A DNA stretch of 64,000 bases, from positions 5,625,804 through 5,689,803 of the forward strand of contig NZ_CP095413.1 in NCBI RefSeq assembly GCF_023016285.1, read 5' to 3'. Below the pieces are notes generated by a model. The model ran no database searches, had not been told where the DNA came from, and worked only from the letters and a program-made list of their open reading frames with translations. Every line of letters begins with the position of its first letter. The stretch's first letter is position 1. The DNA comes from Muricauda sp. SCSIO 64092. Lineage in GTDB: Bacteria > Bacteroidota > Bacteroidia > Flavobacteriales > Flavobacteriaceae. The position numbers and the translations under genes were made by a program. Below, piece by piece: positions 19,818 through 28,489 of the stretch.

Positions 19818-21392
19818 TTAGCGTATCCTAAAAATCCAAAGTTTATCCTGGTATTTACCATTGAACTTGCTGTCCCTTGCCTTTCTCGCCTCATTAATGG
19901 AATTATATCGCTGTAAATAGACATAGTTATACCCATTGACGTTCCGATAAAATGAACCTGGGCTTAACCCCCTACCCTTCAAGGTTTTCATGAAATTCTC
20001 ATAATACCTTTTGGTACCGAACACGTTGGCGATCAAATAAAATCCGGGTTCCAGACCATCCTCCTTGGCAACTTCCTCATACCGCTCATTAGGGAGCAGA
20101 ACCACATCTTTATTGAGCTCGACTTGAGCAATACTGTCCTGTCTGGCTTTTTCCCTTAAAAGTGCCATTTCCTTGGATTTTGCCGTGGCAACGGAATCCT
20201 GTTTGGCCTGTATACGTCTTTGTTCCTCCCTGACTCGGGCAATACTGTCCAGCCGATTTTTTTCCTTTCTGGCCGCGTTTGCCGCAATTAGAGCCCGATC
20301 AATGGAGTCCTGTCTTCTTTCTTCTTGAAGTCGCAGCTGTCTTCTCGAGGGTCTTTTAGGGGTAACTTCGGGCGCTTTTTTTGTATCCTCTATATTGTCC
20401 ACCGTTTTATTCTCCTTGCTGGGTTTGGTTTTCTCCTTGACCGGCGTCTTTTCTTCCAACAATGGCTCCTCTTCCAATTGGGGCTTTTTTGCAAAAGTTT
20501 GTTTGCCAATCAAATAAGAGATCGTTAACTCAAAAGTGGGGTCTTCTTCCGAAATTTCATTATCCGTGGGAAATTCCAAAAGTCCCCCTATCGCTATTTT
20601 TTTTGCCAAAGTAACGCCCAATCCCAAAGAGGGCCCATAAAAATTATTGTACCCCCCCTGCACCCAAAATTGGGGATGTCCCAGCAGGGCATTGATCCCT
20701 ACCTGGGTATCAAAACCCGAAATGGCATTCAAATACAGTTGGGGTCTAAAGAACGTGGGGTTACCCCATAGCTGAAAAGGGAAATCATTACTGATAAATC
20801 CTATAACGGAACTATTGCTTTCGGGATCGTCTGGTCCGCTTAGGGCAAGGGACACCGCATTTTGGACAGCAATTCCCGCACTGAACGTCTTACTGGTCAA
20901 TCGTAACCCGGGTGATATTTGGGTGAAAAAACTGTTTTCGGTATTGATGGATTGCAATTCACTTTCGGGTAAAAGAACCAATTGTTCATCGGCGAGTTTT
21001 TGGTCGAATGAAAAAATGTTCACCCCAAGGTAGATGGTCGTATTATCACCCAAAGAACCCGCCCATGCCACATTTAGATTGAGCCCCGTCTGTAGGTATA
21101 TCCCTGTATTGTGCTGGAAAAAACCAAGACCTCCTGCAAGGCTCTCATTGAGTTTTTGGGTATAATTCACAAATAGGGTTGTTGGATCTCCATCAATACT
21201 TTGCCACTGCCATCGGGACCAGAGGGCCAAGGACCGTGGAAGGTTCCTATCCAGTGAAAATGTGGGGTTGAACAAACTGGAATTGATTTGGTTGAGATTA
21301 TGCTGTCTAAAATCTGTTGGCAGCTCCACATTTTGGGCAACACAGGTGAATGAAATTGATCCAAAAACAAAAAGCAAAAAATACCGCAACAT
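19818..21392 (-). CDS. PorP/SprF-like outer-membrane protein with C-terminal SPOR-like domain
   Basis: 524 residues. A signal peptide ends near CVAQ. Residues about 20-300 match PorP/SprF proteins, predicted outer-membrane barrels linked to type IX secretion and gliding (opening pattern with QHNLNQINSSLFNPT, then strands such as YLGVNIFSFDQ). A charged linker rich in Lys/Glu with repeated RQDSI units (about 305-430) follows. The last roughly 75 residues (FYLIANVFGTKRYYENFM, YVYLQRYNSINEAR) look like a SPOR-type domain, which binds peptidoglycan. The protein could thus tie an outer-membrane barrel to the cell wall. In many relatives PorP lies beside a long surface adhesin; none is seen here. 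Confidence 0.85.
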   Translation of the reverse strand: MLRYFLLFVFGSISFTCVAQNVELPTDFRQHNLNQINSSLFNPTFSLDRNLPRSLALWSRWQWQSIDGDPTTLFVNYTQKLNESLAGGLGFFQHNTGIYLQTGLNLNVAWAGSLGDNTTIYLGVNIFSFDQKLADEQLVLLPESELQSINTENSFFTQISPGLRLTSKTFSAGIAVQNAVSLALSGPDDPESNSSVIGFISNDFPFQLWGNPTFFRPQLYLNAISGFDTQVGINALLGHPQFWVQGGYNNFYGPSLGLGVTLAKKIAIGGLLEFPTDNEISEEDPTFELTISYLIGKQTFAKKPQLEEEPLLEEKTPVKEKTKPSKENKTVDNIEDTKKAPEVTPKRPSRRQLRLQEERRQDSIDRALIAANAARKEKNRLDSIARVREEQRRIQAKQDSVATAKSKEMALLREKARQDSIAQVELNKDVVLLPNERYEEVAKEDGLEPGFYLIANVFGTKRYYENFMKTLKGRGLSPGSFYRNVNGYNYVYLQRYNSINEARKARDSKFNGKYQDKLWIFRIR

Positions 21393-21446
21393 ATTTGGAT
21401 AAAAAATTTAATGCTACTTTTAAGTTAATTATTTATTGAATATGAT

Positions 21447-22001
21447 ATGGGGAAACTTCAAAAATCTTTAAAAACCCTAGTTTTTACATGCCTACTGCTA
21501 GCTTTTATAGTGGGCATTGTCGGTTGCAAGCAGGATGATAAAGATATTGAAATAAATAAAGAACCTGTTGTTTCCACTTTTTATTTGATTAGGCATTCCG
21601 AAAAAGATAAGAGCGACCCTAACAATCCCGACCCCGAGTTGGAACAAAAAGGTTTGGATCGCGCCATACGCTGGGCAGAGGTATTTGATCATATAGCCCT
21701 GGATGCGATTTATTCCACCAATTATGAACGCACCACCATGACCGCTGCACCAACATCGGTCAAGAAAGACATTGATATCGAGTTTTATGACCCAAATGGT
21801 CTGGACATGGAAGATTTTAAACTAAAGAACAGGGGAAAACAAGTCCTTATCGTGGGCCATAGCAATACCACGCCCAGTTTCACCAATGGCCTCCTGGGAA
21901 TGGAAAAATACGAGGCAATGGATGATGATGACAATGCCAGCCTTTTTATTGTACGCATAGTTGATGGGCAGGCCACCGATATGCGATTGAAATTGGATTA
22001 G
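21447..22001 (+). CDS. Histidine phosphatase family lipoprotein
   Basis: 184 residues. The signal LLAFIVGIVGC suggests an acylated cysteine at 27. The mature part matches the phosphoglycerate mutase/histidine phosphatase superfamily: the phospho-accepting histidine is in LIRHSEK (RHS in place of RHG), with further active-site pieces YSTNYERTTMTA and IVGHSNTTP. It is shorter than cytoplasmic members but keeps the essential residues. It is probably a periplasmic phosphatase; the substrate is unknown. It converges with the DUF6503-like gene. Confidence 0.87.
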   Translation: MGKLQKSLKTLVFTCLLLAFIVGIVGCKQDDKDIEINKEPVVSTFYLIRHSEKDKSDPNNPDPELEQKGLDRAIRWAEVFDHIALDAIYSTNYERTTMTAAPTSVKKDIDIEFYDPNGLDMEDFKLKNRGKQVLIVGHSNTTPSFTNGLLGMEKYEAMDDDDNASLFIVRIVDGQATDMRLKLD

Positions 22002-22013
22002 GGCCGGTCAACA

Positions 22014-22763
22014 CTAATCAATAGGGGTCACCTGAATGTTTTCAAGTTCTATTTTGGACAACAGTTCCAATTCGTTTTTTTCAAACAAACTATCAATCTT
22101 AAAAAAATCCACTTGCGCCCCCTTTTGGGGTTTAAAATTGTTATAATCCACAAAACGGATGCCCCCTACGTACCTTTCATTGTACGCTTCACGAAAACGT
22201 ATCCCACCACCGTTGACATGGAATTCGTAAGCTAAGTATTCAGGTTTAAAACTCTGTTTTTCAAACCAATACAAATAGGTGTCCTCAAAATCATCGCCAC
22301 CACTTTCCTGACTGAACGTAACCTTGACCTTGTAATACGTTTTTTCATTGATCATGTGTTCTCCCAACAACTCCTTTTTGACCGCCTTATCGTTCAACCC
22401 CAGGGGAAGTCTGGAAAAGTAATGTACGGAATTTACTGAATTGGCATAGGTGTTGGCAAGGGTATCGGGAAGAACGATCAGACTATCATTAAAAAATCGT
22501 TGAAAGTCGGTGTTTGTTTTTTTATCGGTAATGGTTACCGAATCCGTTCGGGTTATCCGTTTTAAGAGTTTTTTGCCGTTCCTGTTCAGTGATTCGTACG
22601 TCCTATCCCTAAAAACAAAGGATATCTTACTGTTGTCATAGCCCTCTCCACCACTTATTTGAATGGATTTGTCAACAATTTGCTGAACGGTCATTTCATT
22701 ATCCGTGGATGACTTACAGGACAGTAGGCCAAGTACTAAAAAAAGGTAAAGGAAGCTTTTCAT
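22014..22763 (-). CDS. DUF6503-like lipoprotein
   Basis: 249 residues with a short lipoprotein signal (LGLLSC, cysteine 16). The mature protein is strand-rich with features resembling outer-membrane lipoprotein folds of the LolA/LolB type (SKISFVFRDRTYE, YYKVKVTFSQE, YLYWFEKQSFKPEYLAYEFHVNGGGIRFREA). I recall this pattern from proteins labelled DUF6503 in flavobacteria; the exact family is a recollection. Likely periplasmic; role unknown. It lies divergent from smpB. Confidence 0.78.
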   Translation of the reverse strand: MKSFLYLFLVLGLLSCKSSTDNEMTVQQIVDKSIQISGGEGYDNSKISFVFRDRTYESLNRNGKKLLKRITRTDSVTITDKKTNTDFQRFFNDSLIVLPDTLANTYANSVNSVHYFSRLPLGLNDKAVKKELLGEHMINEKTYYKVKVTFSQESGGDDFEDTYLYWFEKQSFKPEYLAYEFHVNGGGIRFREAYNERYVGGIRFVDYNNFKPQKGAQVDFFKIDSLFEKNELELLSKIELENIQVTPID

Positions 22764-22823
22764 ATGTTGTTTTTAAATCTATCGTAAAAATCCTGTTTTC
22801 ATTACAGTTTTTGCAAATCGGAT

Positions 22824-22831
22824 TATTTTTG
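22824..22831 (+). promoter_or_regulatory. -7 promoter box of smpB, almost on the start codon
   Basis: TATTTTTG is an exact TAnnTTTG box. Its last G is only six bases before the smpB ATG (22837). By the ffs ruler the transcript would begin within about a base of the ATG, suggesting a leaderless or nearly leaderless mRNA. A TTTG lies only 10 bases upstream, too close for a -33 box. Confidence 0.45.
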
Positions 22832-22836
22832 CATTT

Positions 22837-23295
22837 ATGCAGAAGCAAATCAACATAAAGAACAAACGTGCCCAATTCGACTTTGAACTATTGGACAAAT
22901 ATACTGCTGGTATCGTTCTTGCGGGCACAGAGATAAAATCACTGCGTTTGGGCAAGGCCTCACTTTCCCAGAGCTTCTGCGAATTCAATGACAAGAGGGA
23001 ACTTTTTGTCATCAACATGCAGATCGATGAATATAGCCATGGCGGATATTACAACCATAAGCCCAAAGCGGAAAGAAAGCTACTTTTGAACAAAAGGGAA
23101 CTCAAAAAACTACATAAGGAAGTCTCCACTGCCGGGCTTACCATTGTGCCGCTAAATGCCTTCATCAATGATAAGGGCCTTGCCAAAATAAATATTGCCC
23201 TGGCCAGGGGTAAAAAACAATACGATAAAAGGGAAACCATTAAAGATCGGGACAATAAGCGCAATTTGGACCGAATCAAAAAAAGTTACAGATAA
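22837..23295 (+). CDS. smpB: SsrA-binding protein SmpB
   Basis: 152 residues, normal length. The protein binds tmRNA and brings it to stalled ribosomes (trans-translation). Conserved blocks: [38 protein letters not shown], the [21 protein letters not shown] region and a basic C-terminal tail [19 protein letters not shown], which enters the mRNA channel. The tmRNA gene is not in this window. The gene stands alone, divergent from the DUF6503-like gene. Confidence 0.97.
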   Translation: MQKQINIKNKRAQFDFELLDKYTAGIVLAGTEIKSLRLGKASLSQSFCEFNDKRELFVINMQIDEYSHGGYYNHKPKAERKLLLNKRELKKLHKEVSTAGLTIVPLNAFINDKGLAKINIALARGKKQYDKRETIKDRDNKRNLDRIKKSYR

Positions 23296-23386
23296 TAACG
23301 GAAAAACGAATTTTAACAAAAACTAAACGCCTTTACGTAGTTCTTAGCTTTAATATTACAGGCGCAAACCAAAATTCTCCGCTCTT

Positions 23387-25846
23387 TTGAAGTCATATCC
23401 GCTTCTCTTCATTATTTGCTTGTCCGGTTTTGCTTATTTGAATGCACAAATAGTTGGAAAGGTTTCCGATAGCAATGGCGAGTCCCTGGCTTTTGTCAAT
23501 ATCTATTTTGATTCAACGGCCAATGGGACCACGACCAATGAAAACGGGGAGTACGCCCTTGATCTCAGTGAAAAGGGGAAATATACCTTAGTATTTAAAT
23601 ACTTGGGCTATAAAACGCAAAAAAAGGCCATTACCATAGATCAATTTCCCTATGAACTTGACGTTCTTTTGGAAAAACAACGCCTGGAGCTGGATGAAAT
23701 CACTGTAAAGGCAAAAGAAAATCCCGCCAATAGGGTCATCCGAAATGCCATTGCAAAACGGAAACAGTACAAGCAGGAACTGTCCTCCTATCGGGCAGAC
23801 TTTTATTCCAAAGGTCTCATACGCATAAAGGATGCTCCTGAGCGAATCCTGGGACAGGACCTCGGTGACTTTGGTGGGGGCTTGGATTCCACACGGTCGG
23901 GCATCATTTATTTGTCCGAGACCATTTCCAAAATCGCCAAAAACAAAAATGCATTCAAAGAAAAGATTTTGGCTTCCAAGGTTAGTGGCGATGACAATGG
24001 GTTCAGCTTTAACAATGCATCCGATGTCAACTTTTCCTTTTACAACAATACGGTCACCTTTGGTGGCGAACTCATCTCCCCCATTGCGGACAATGCCTTT
24101 TCGTACTATCGCTATATTTTGGAAGGCACTTTTTATGATGAGGGAAATCGATTGATCAATAAGATCAAGGTTGTACCAAAACGGCCGAACGACAGGGTTT
24201 TTTCCGGGGAATTGTTTATTGTGGAAGACTCATGGGCCATATACGCATTGGATTTCAGCGCAACCGGTGAACAAACACGGATTGTCCCCGTGGACACCAT
24301 CCACTTAAAACAGGATTTCAATTACATTCCCAAACAAGACACCTGGTTAAAAACCCTGCAACGTATCGATTTTCAATATAGTATCCTTGGGTTCAAGGGC
24401 AATGGCCGTTTCACAGCGGGATATAAGAACTATGAACTGAATCCGGACTTTTCCAAAAAGGAATTTACCAACGAAGTTTTATCGTTTGAGGAAAATGCGA
24501 ACAAAAAGGACTCTATTTTTTGGAATGACGTTAGGCCGGTGCCGCTAACGGATGAAGAAACTGCGGACTATCTGCAAAAAGACAGTTTACAGGTCATTCG
24601 GAAATCCCAAAAATACCTGGACTCGGTTGATGCGGTGGGCAATAAAGTCACTTTGGGGTCCTTGTTCTTCGGCTATACCTATAGCAACACGTTCAAGGAA
24701 AAATACTATTCCCTTGCCTCCCCCCTGGCCAACATTAGCTTCAATACCGTTCAGGGTTTTAGGGGAGGTTTTGAATTCAACTACCGAAAGCGAAATGAGG
24801 AGAAGGGAACGCGGTTTAATCTCAATACCGTTTTTGATTACGGGGTGTCCGATAAACGTTTTAGGCCTTCGGGTTCCATTTCATACCGCTTTAATAATTT
24901 CTCCCGTCCTTTTTTACGTTTTAGTGCCGGTAACCGGGTAATGCAGTTCAACAACAACAATCCCATTACCCCCTTTGGCAACTCCATCCTTTCCCTGTTC
25001 TTTGAGAACAACTTTGCCAAATTTTATGAACTGAATTTTTCCGAGCTATTCTATTCGCAGGAATTGGTCAATGGCATTTCCGTATACCTAAATTTTGGAT
25101 ACGAAGAACGAAAGCCTCTCTTTAACGCCACTAACTTTGTCATCTTTAAGGGCAATGCGGATTTTACATCCAATAACCCTTTGGATTCCCAAGATTTTGA
25201 TAACGCCGCCATAACCGGACATCACATTTTAAAATTGTCCCTAACTACACGAATTCGGTTTGGGCAAAAGTACCTGAACTATCCCGATGGGAAATTCAAT
25301 TTTTCCGAGGATCGGTTCCCCACACTTTATCTGGGATACGAAAAAGGGTTTGCGGGCAGTGAACCTGAAAACCATTTTGACCAATTGAAGCTGCGATTGG
25401 TCCAGGATTTTGCCATTGCGGACAAGGGTAGATTTTACTATAACCTTAGGGCAGGAACTTTTCTTAATGCCGGGGACATTTCATTTGTGGACTACCAACA
25501 TTTTAACGGAAATCGTACCCGGATTACCCGTGGAAACTACCTCAATTCATTTTTCCTTTTGCCCTATTACGATCTAAGTACGAACCAAAGCTATTTTGAA
25601 GGTCATGTTGAACACAACTTCCTGGGGTATGTCATGGGGAAGATACCGCTGTTAAAAAAACTGAAATCCAACTTGATTGTCAGTGGCAAGCTACTTTCCA
25701 TATCCGAAAACGATCCTTATGCGGAATGGGGCATCTCCCTTGGAAATTTGGGCTGGAAAAAATTTCGGTTCCTAAGGGCAGGTTTTGTACAGAGCCATTA
25801 TCGGGGGGTTACGGAAAGTGGTTTCAATATTGGACTTCAGTTCTAG
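23387..25846 (+). CDS. DUF5686 outer-membrane protein with carboxypeptidase-regulatory-like domain
   Basis: 819 residues. No ATG is available in frame; the only plausible start is TTG at 23387, which gives a perfect signal peptide (MKSYPLLFIICLSGFAYLNAQ), while the frame is closed by a stop at 23351. Residues about 22-105 form a carboxypeptidase-regulatory-like beta-sandwich (VGKVSDSNGESLAFVNIYF, LVFKYLGYKTQ). The remainder is a strand-rich DUF5686 region ending in phenylalanine (NIGLQF), as in outer-membrane barrels. It resembles TonB-linked proteins in plan but has no plug signature. Function unknown; probably an envelope barrel. Confidence 0.87.
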   Translation: MKSYPLLFIICLSGFAYLNAQIVGKVSDSNGESLAFVNIYFDSTANGTTTNENGEYALDLSEKGKYTLVFKYLGYKTQKKAITIDQFPYELDVLLEKQRLELDEITVKAKENPANRVIRNAIAKRKQYKQELSSYRADFYSKGLIRIKDAPERILGQDLGDFGGGLDSTRSGIIYLSETISKIAKNKNAFKEKILASKVSGDDNGFSFNNASDVNFSFYNNTVTFGGELISPIADNAFSYYRYILEGTFYDEGNRLINKIKVVPKRPNDRVFSGELFIVEDSWAIYALDFSATGEQTRIVPVDTIHLKQDFNYIPKQDTWLKTLQRIDFQYSILGFKGNGRFTAGYKNYELNPDFSKKEFTNEVLSFEENANKKDSIFWNDVRPVPLTDEETADYLQKDSLQVIRKSQKYLDSVDAVGNKVTLGSLFFGYTYSNTFKEKYYSLASPLANISFNTVQGFRGGFEFNYRKRNEEKGTRFNLNTVFDYGVSDKRFRPSGSISYRFNNFSRPFLRFSAGNRVMQFNNNNPITPFGNSILSLFFENNFAKFYELNFSELFYSQELVNGISVYLNFGYEERKPLFNATNFVIFKGNADFTSNNPLDSQDFDNAAITGHHILKLSLTTRIRFGQKYLNYPDGKFNFSEDRFPTLYLGYEKGFAGSEPENHFDQLKLRLVQDFAIADKGRFYYNLRAGTFLNAGDISFVDYQHFNGNRTRITRGNYLNSFFLLPYYDLSTNQSYFEGHVEHNFLGYVMGKIPLLKKLKSNLIVSGKLLSISENDPYAEWGISLGNLGWKKFRFLRAGFVQSHYRGVTESGFNIGLQF

Positions 25847-25897
25847 GGCCAAAAATGGTCTTTACCAAAATTCAATCATATCACCCCGAACAGGCGC

Positions 25898-26539
25898 TTA
25901 GTTTTTGTCTTCCAATAATGGGACAAACCTAAAGCTTCCAAAGGTTTTTTTCTCAAACTCCTTTTCGGACTTCCTACTGTAAAGCGTCATTTCCTGTTCT
26001 TCCACTCCTACGGGAATGACCAACCTACCCCCTACCTTTAATTGGGAAAGTAAGGCCTTTGGGGTCTCCGGTGCCCCAGCGGTCACAATAATTCCATCAA
26101 ATGGTGCTTCTTCCTTCAGTCCCTTATAACCATCCCCAAAAACAATCTTTTTAGGACGATATCCCATTTTAGTAAAAAAGAGCTTGGTGCGTTTAAATAA
26201 TTCGTGCTGCCTTTCCACAGTGAACACCTTTGCCTTTAAATGCAATAAAACGGCGGTTTGATAGCCACTTCCCGTTCCTATTTCCAACACCTTGTCATCT
26301 GGTTTGACCCCTAACAACTGTGTTTGAAAAGCAACCGTATAGGGTTGTGAAATGGTTTGGTTGGCACCGATGGGAAATGCTTTGTCCTGATAGGCATGAT
26401 CTTCAAAACTACTATCCAAAAATAGGTGCCTTGGAATGGCCTTTATGGCATTCAAAACGATTGGATCCGTTATTCCCTTGGCTTTCAAGGTCTTTGCCAG
26501 TTTATTGCGCATTCCCTTGTGTTTAAAGGTGTCCTGCAT
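25898..26539 (-). CDS. pcm: Protein-L-isoaspartate O-methyltransferase
   Basis: The ATG at 26539 (MQDTFKHKGM) is preferred over the GTG at 26590 because the extra residues are hydrophobic and the family is cytoplasmic; 213 residues. Typical motifs: FPIGANQTISQPYTVA (about 55-70), the SAM-binding VLEIGTGSGYQTA (about 84-96) and the later FDGIIVTAGAP. It repairs isoaspartyl damage in proteins. It converges with the DUF5686 gene and diverges from the Gfo/Idh operon. Confidence 0.94.
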   Translation of the reverse strand: MQDTFKHKGMRNKLAKTLKAKGITDPIVLNAIKAIPRHLFLDSSFEDHAYQDKAFPIGANQTISQPYTVAFQTQLLGVKPDDKVLEIGTGSGYQTAVLLHLKAKVFTVERQHELFKRTKLFFTKMGYRPKKIVFGDGYKGLKEEAPFDGIIVTAGAPETPKALLSQLKVGGRLVIPVGVEEQEMTLYSRKSEKEFEKKTFGSFRFVPLLEDKN

Positions 26540-26607
26540 AAAAAAGTTGGTTTGGAATACGAAAGTACACAACCCCCAAAAAAGTAGCACGGTTTTTTTT
26601 ATCTCCG

Positions 26608-26615
26608 TATTTTTG
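26608..26615 (+). promoter_or_regulatory. -7 promoter box of the eight-gene operon
   Basis: TATTTTTG is an exact TAnnTTTG box 14 bases before the ATG of the Gfo/Idh gene. No TTTG is found at the standard spacing; the upstream sequence is a T-run. It is the only candidate promoter seen before the operon. Confidence 0.45.
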
Positions 26616-26629
26616 AAAAAACAAATCCT

Positions 26630-27589
26630 ATGCTCAAAGTCGGCGTCCTAGGAGCGGGACACTTAGGGAAAATTCACCTTCGCCTTTTAAATCAATCCGA
26701 AAAATATGAACTGGTTGGGTTTTATGACCCCGATGAGATCAATGCCAAAAATGTCCAGGAAGAATTTGGGTACACCTATTTTGAAAACCTGAATGACTTG
26801 ATTGATGCTGTTGATGTGGTCGATATTGTCACCCCTACCCTTTCGCATTACGACTGCGCAAAAAAATCGATGGAAAAGGGAAAGCACATATTTATTGAAA
26901 AACCCATTACCAATACTTTGGAGGAGGCCGAAGAATTGATTGAATTGGAAAAAAAATATGGCGTAAAAGGACAGGTGGGCCATGTGGAACGTTTTAACCC
27001 TGCATTTTTGGCGGTAAAGGACAAAATTGTTGGCCCAATGTTCATAGAAACCCATCGTTTGGCGGAATTTAATCCGCGGGGAACCGATGTTCCCGTGGTT
27101 TTGGATTTAATGATTCATGATATTGACGCCATTCTAAGTGTTGTCCCTTCAAAAGTGAAGCAAATAAATGCCAGTGGGGTTTCCGTAATCAGTACATCCC
27201 CGGATATCGCAAATGCCCGGATCGTATTCGAAAATGGATGTGTAGCCAATCTCACCTCCAGTCGGATTTCCTTAAAAAACATGCGTAAATCCAGATTTTT
27301 TCAAAAGGACGCCTATATATCGGTGGATTTTCTGGACAAAAAAGTAGAAGTGGTCAAAATGAAGGACGCACCGGAAAAACCTGGGGATTTTGACATGATA
27401 TTGCAAAATGCGGAAGGTGAAAAAAAACAGATTTATTTTGAAAATCCGGAAATAGAACCCAACAATGCCATTTTGGACGAGTTGGAGACCTTTGCAGATG
27501 CCATTATGCAAAATACAAGACCGGCAATTACTTTAACAGAAGGCACCGAAGCATTAAGGGTAGCCCTTAAGATCATTGCATCATTCTAA
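26630..27589 (+). CDS. Gfo/Idh/MocA family NAD(P)-dependent oxidoreductase
   Basis: 319 residues. The N-terminal Rossmann fold has GAGHLG (8-13) and the family hallmark EKP (90-92, in FIEKPITN). The C-terminal half is the usual alpha/beta domain with DLMIHDIDA. It should oxidise or reduce a sugar-like or polyol substrate in the cytoplasm; the substrate is not readable. It is the first of eight closely spaced plus-strand genes (gaps of 3-15 bases or overlaps) ending with gluconokinase. No shared pathway is obvious, so the cluster may be held together mainly by transcription. Confidence 0.9.
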   Translation: MLKVGVLGAGHLGKIHLRLLNQSEKYELVGFYDPDEINAKNVQEEFGYTYFENLNDLIDAVDVVDIVTPTLSHYDCAKKSMEKGKHIFIEKPITNTLEEAEELIELEKKYGVKGQVGHVERFNPAFLAVKDKIVGPMFIETHRLAEFNPRGTDVPVVLDLMIHDIDAILSVVPSKVKQINASGVSVISTSPDIANARIVFENGCVANLTSSRISLKNMRKSRFFQKDAYISVDFLDKKVEVVKMKDAPEKPGDFDMILQNAEGEKKQIYFENPEIEPNNAILDELETFADAIMQNTRPAITLTEGTEALRVALKIIASF

Positions 27590-27598
27590 AATCAGGAA

Positions 27599-28486
27599 AT
27601 GGATAAAATAGCGATTATAGGAGCAGGTACCATGGGGAACGGAATTGCCCATGTTTTTGCACAAAATGGATATTCCGTGAACCTGGTGGACATTTCTGAG
27701 GATTCCCTGGGAAGGGGAATGGCCACTATTGCCAAAAATTTGGACCGTATGCTGGCCAAAGAGCGTATTTCGGAAGAAGTAAAAAAGGCCACACTTTCCA
27801 ACATTACCACTTTCGCCAATCTGGAAAACGGGGTAAAGGACGTGGACCTTGTGGTCGAGGCGGCGACCGAGAGCTTAAAAATAAAGCTCAGGCTTTTCAA
27901 GGACCTGGACTCCATCTGCAAAAAGAGTGCCATTTTGGCCACCAACACGTCGTCCATTTCCATCACCCAGATTGCCGCAATCACCAAAAGGGCCGACAAG
28001 GTCATTGGAATGCATTTTATGAATCCAGTACCCATCATGAAATTGGTGGAGATCATCCGTGGGTACAGCACTTCCGACGAAGTAACGCAGACCATAATGG
28101 ATTTGTCCAAAAAACTGGGCAAAACCCCCACTGAGGTGAACGATTATCCCGGATTTGTGGCAAACCGTATCTTAATGCCCATGATCAATGAGGCTGTTGA
28201 AACCTTGTACAATGGAGTGGCCGGAGTAACTGAAATAGACACGGTAATGAAGCTGGGAATGGCACATCCCATGGGTCCCTTGCAATTGGCGGATTTTATC
28301 GGTTTGGATGTCTGCCTGTCCATATTGAACGTCATGTACGATGGATTTAAAAACCCCAAATACGCACCCTGTCCCCTATTGGTGAATATGGTTACCGCCG
28401 GAAAACTCGGGGTGAAATCCGGAGAAGGGTTTTATGACTATTCGGAATCCAAAAAAGCCGAAAAGGTTTCCAATCAATTTGCCTGA
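27599..28486 (+). CDS. hbd: 3-hydroxybutyryl-CoA dehydrogenase
   Basis: 295 residues, the usual size of a stand-alone enzyme. The NAD-binding motif GAGTMG (8-13), the catalytic histidine H139 with N142/P143 in GMHFMNPV, and the KLVEII segment (148-153) are intact, followed by the C-terminal helical domain (DYPGFVANRILMPMINEA). It interconverts 3-hydroxyacyl-CoA and 3-oxoacyl-CoA in fatty-acid or butyrate metabolism. Second gene of the operon, 9 bases after the Gfo/Idh gene. Confidence 0.94.
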   Translation: MDKIAIIGAGTMGNGIAHVFAQNGYSVNLVDISEDSLGRGMATIAKNLDRMLAKERISEEVKKATLSNITTFANLENGVKDVDLVVEAATESLKIKLRLFKDLDSICKKSAILATNTSSISITQIAAITKRADKVIGMHFMNPVPIMKLVEIIRGYSTSDEVTQTIMDLSKKLGKTPTEVNDYPGFVANRILMPMINEAVETLYNGVAGVTEIDTVMKLGMAHPMGPLQLADFIGLDVCLSILNVMYDGFKNPKYAPCPLLVNMVTAGKLGVKSGEGFYDYSESKKAEKVSNQFA

Positions 28487-28489
28487 TCA

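Noticed and set aside
26540..26590. Signal-like N-terminal extension of Pcm
   Set aside because: It needs a GTG start and the enzyme is cytoplasmic; the ATG at 26539 gives the usual length.
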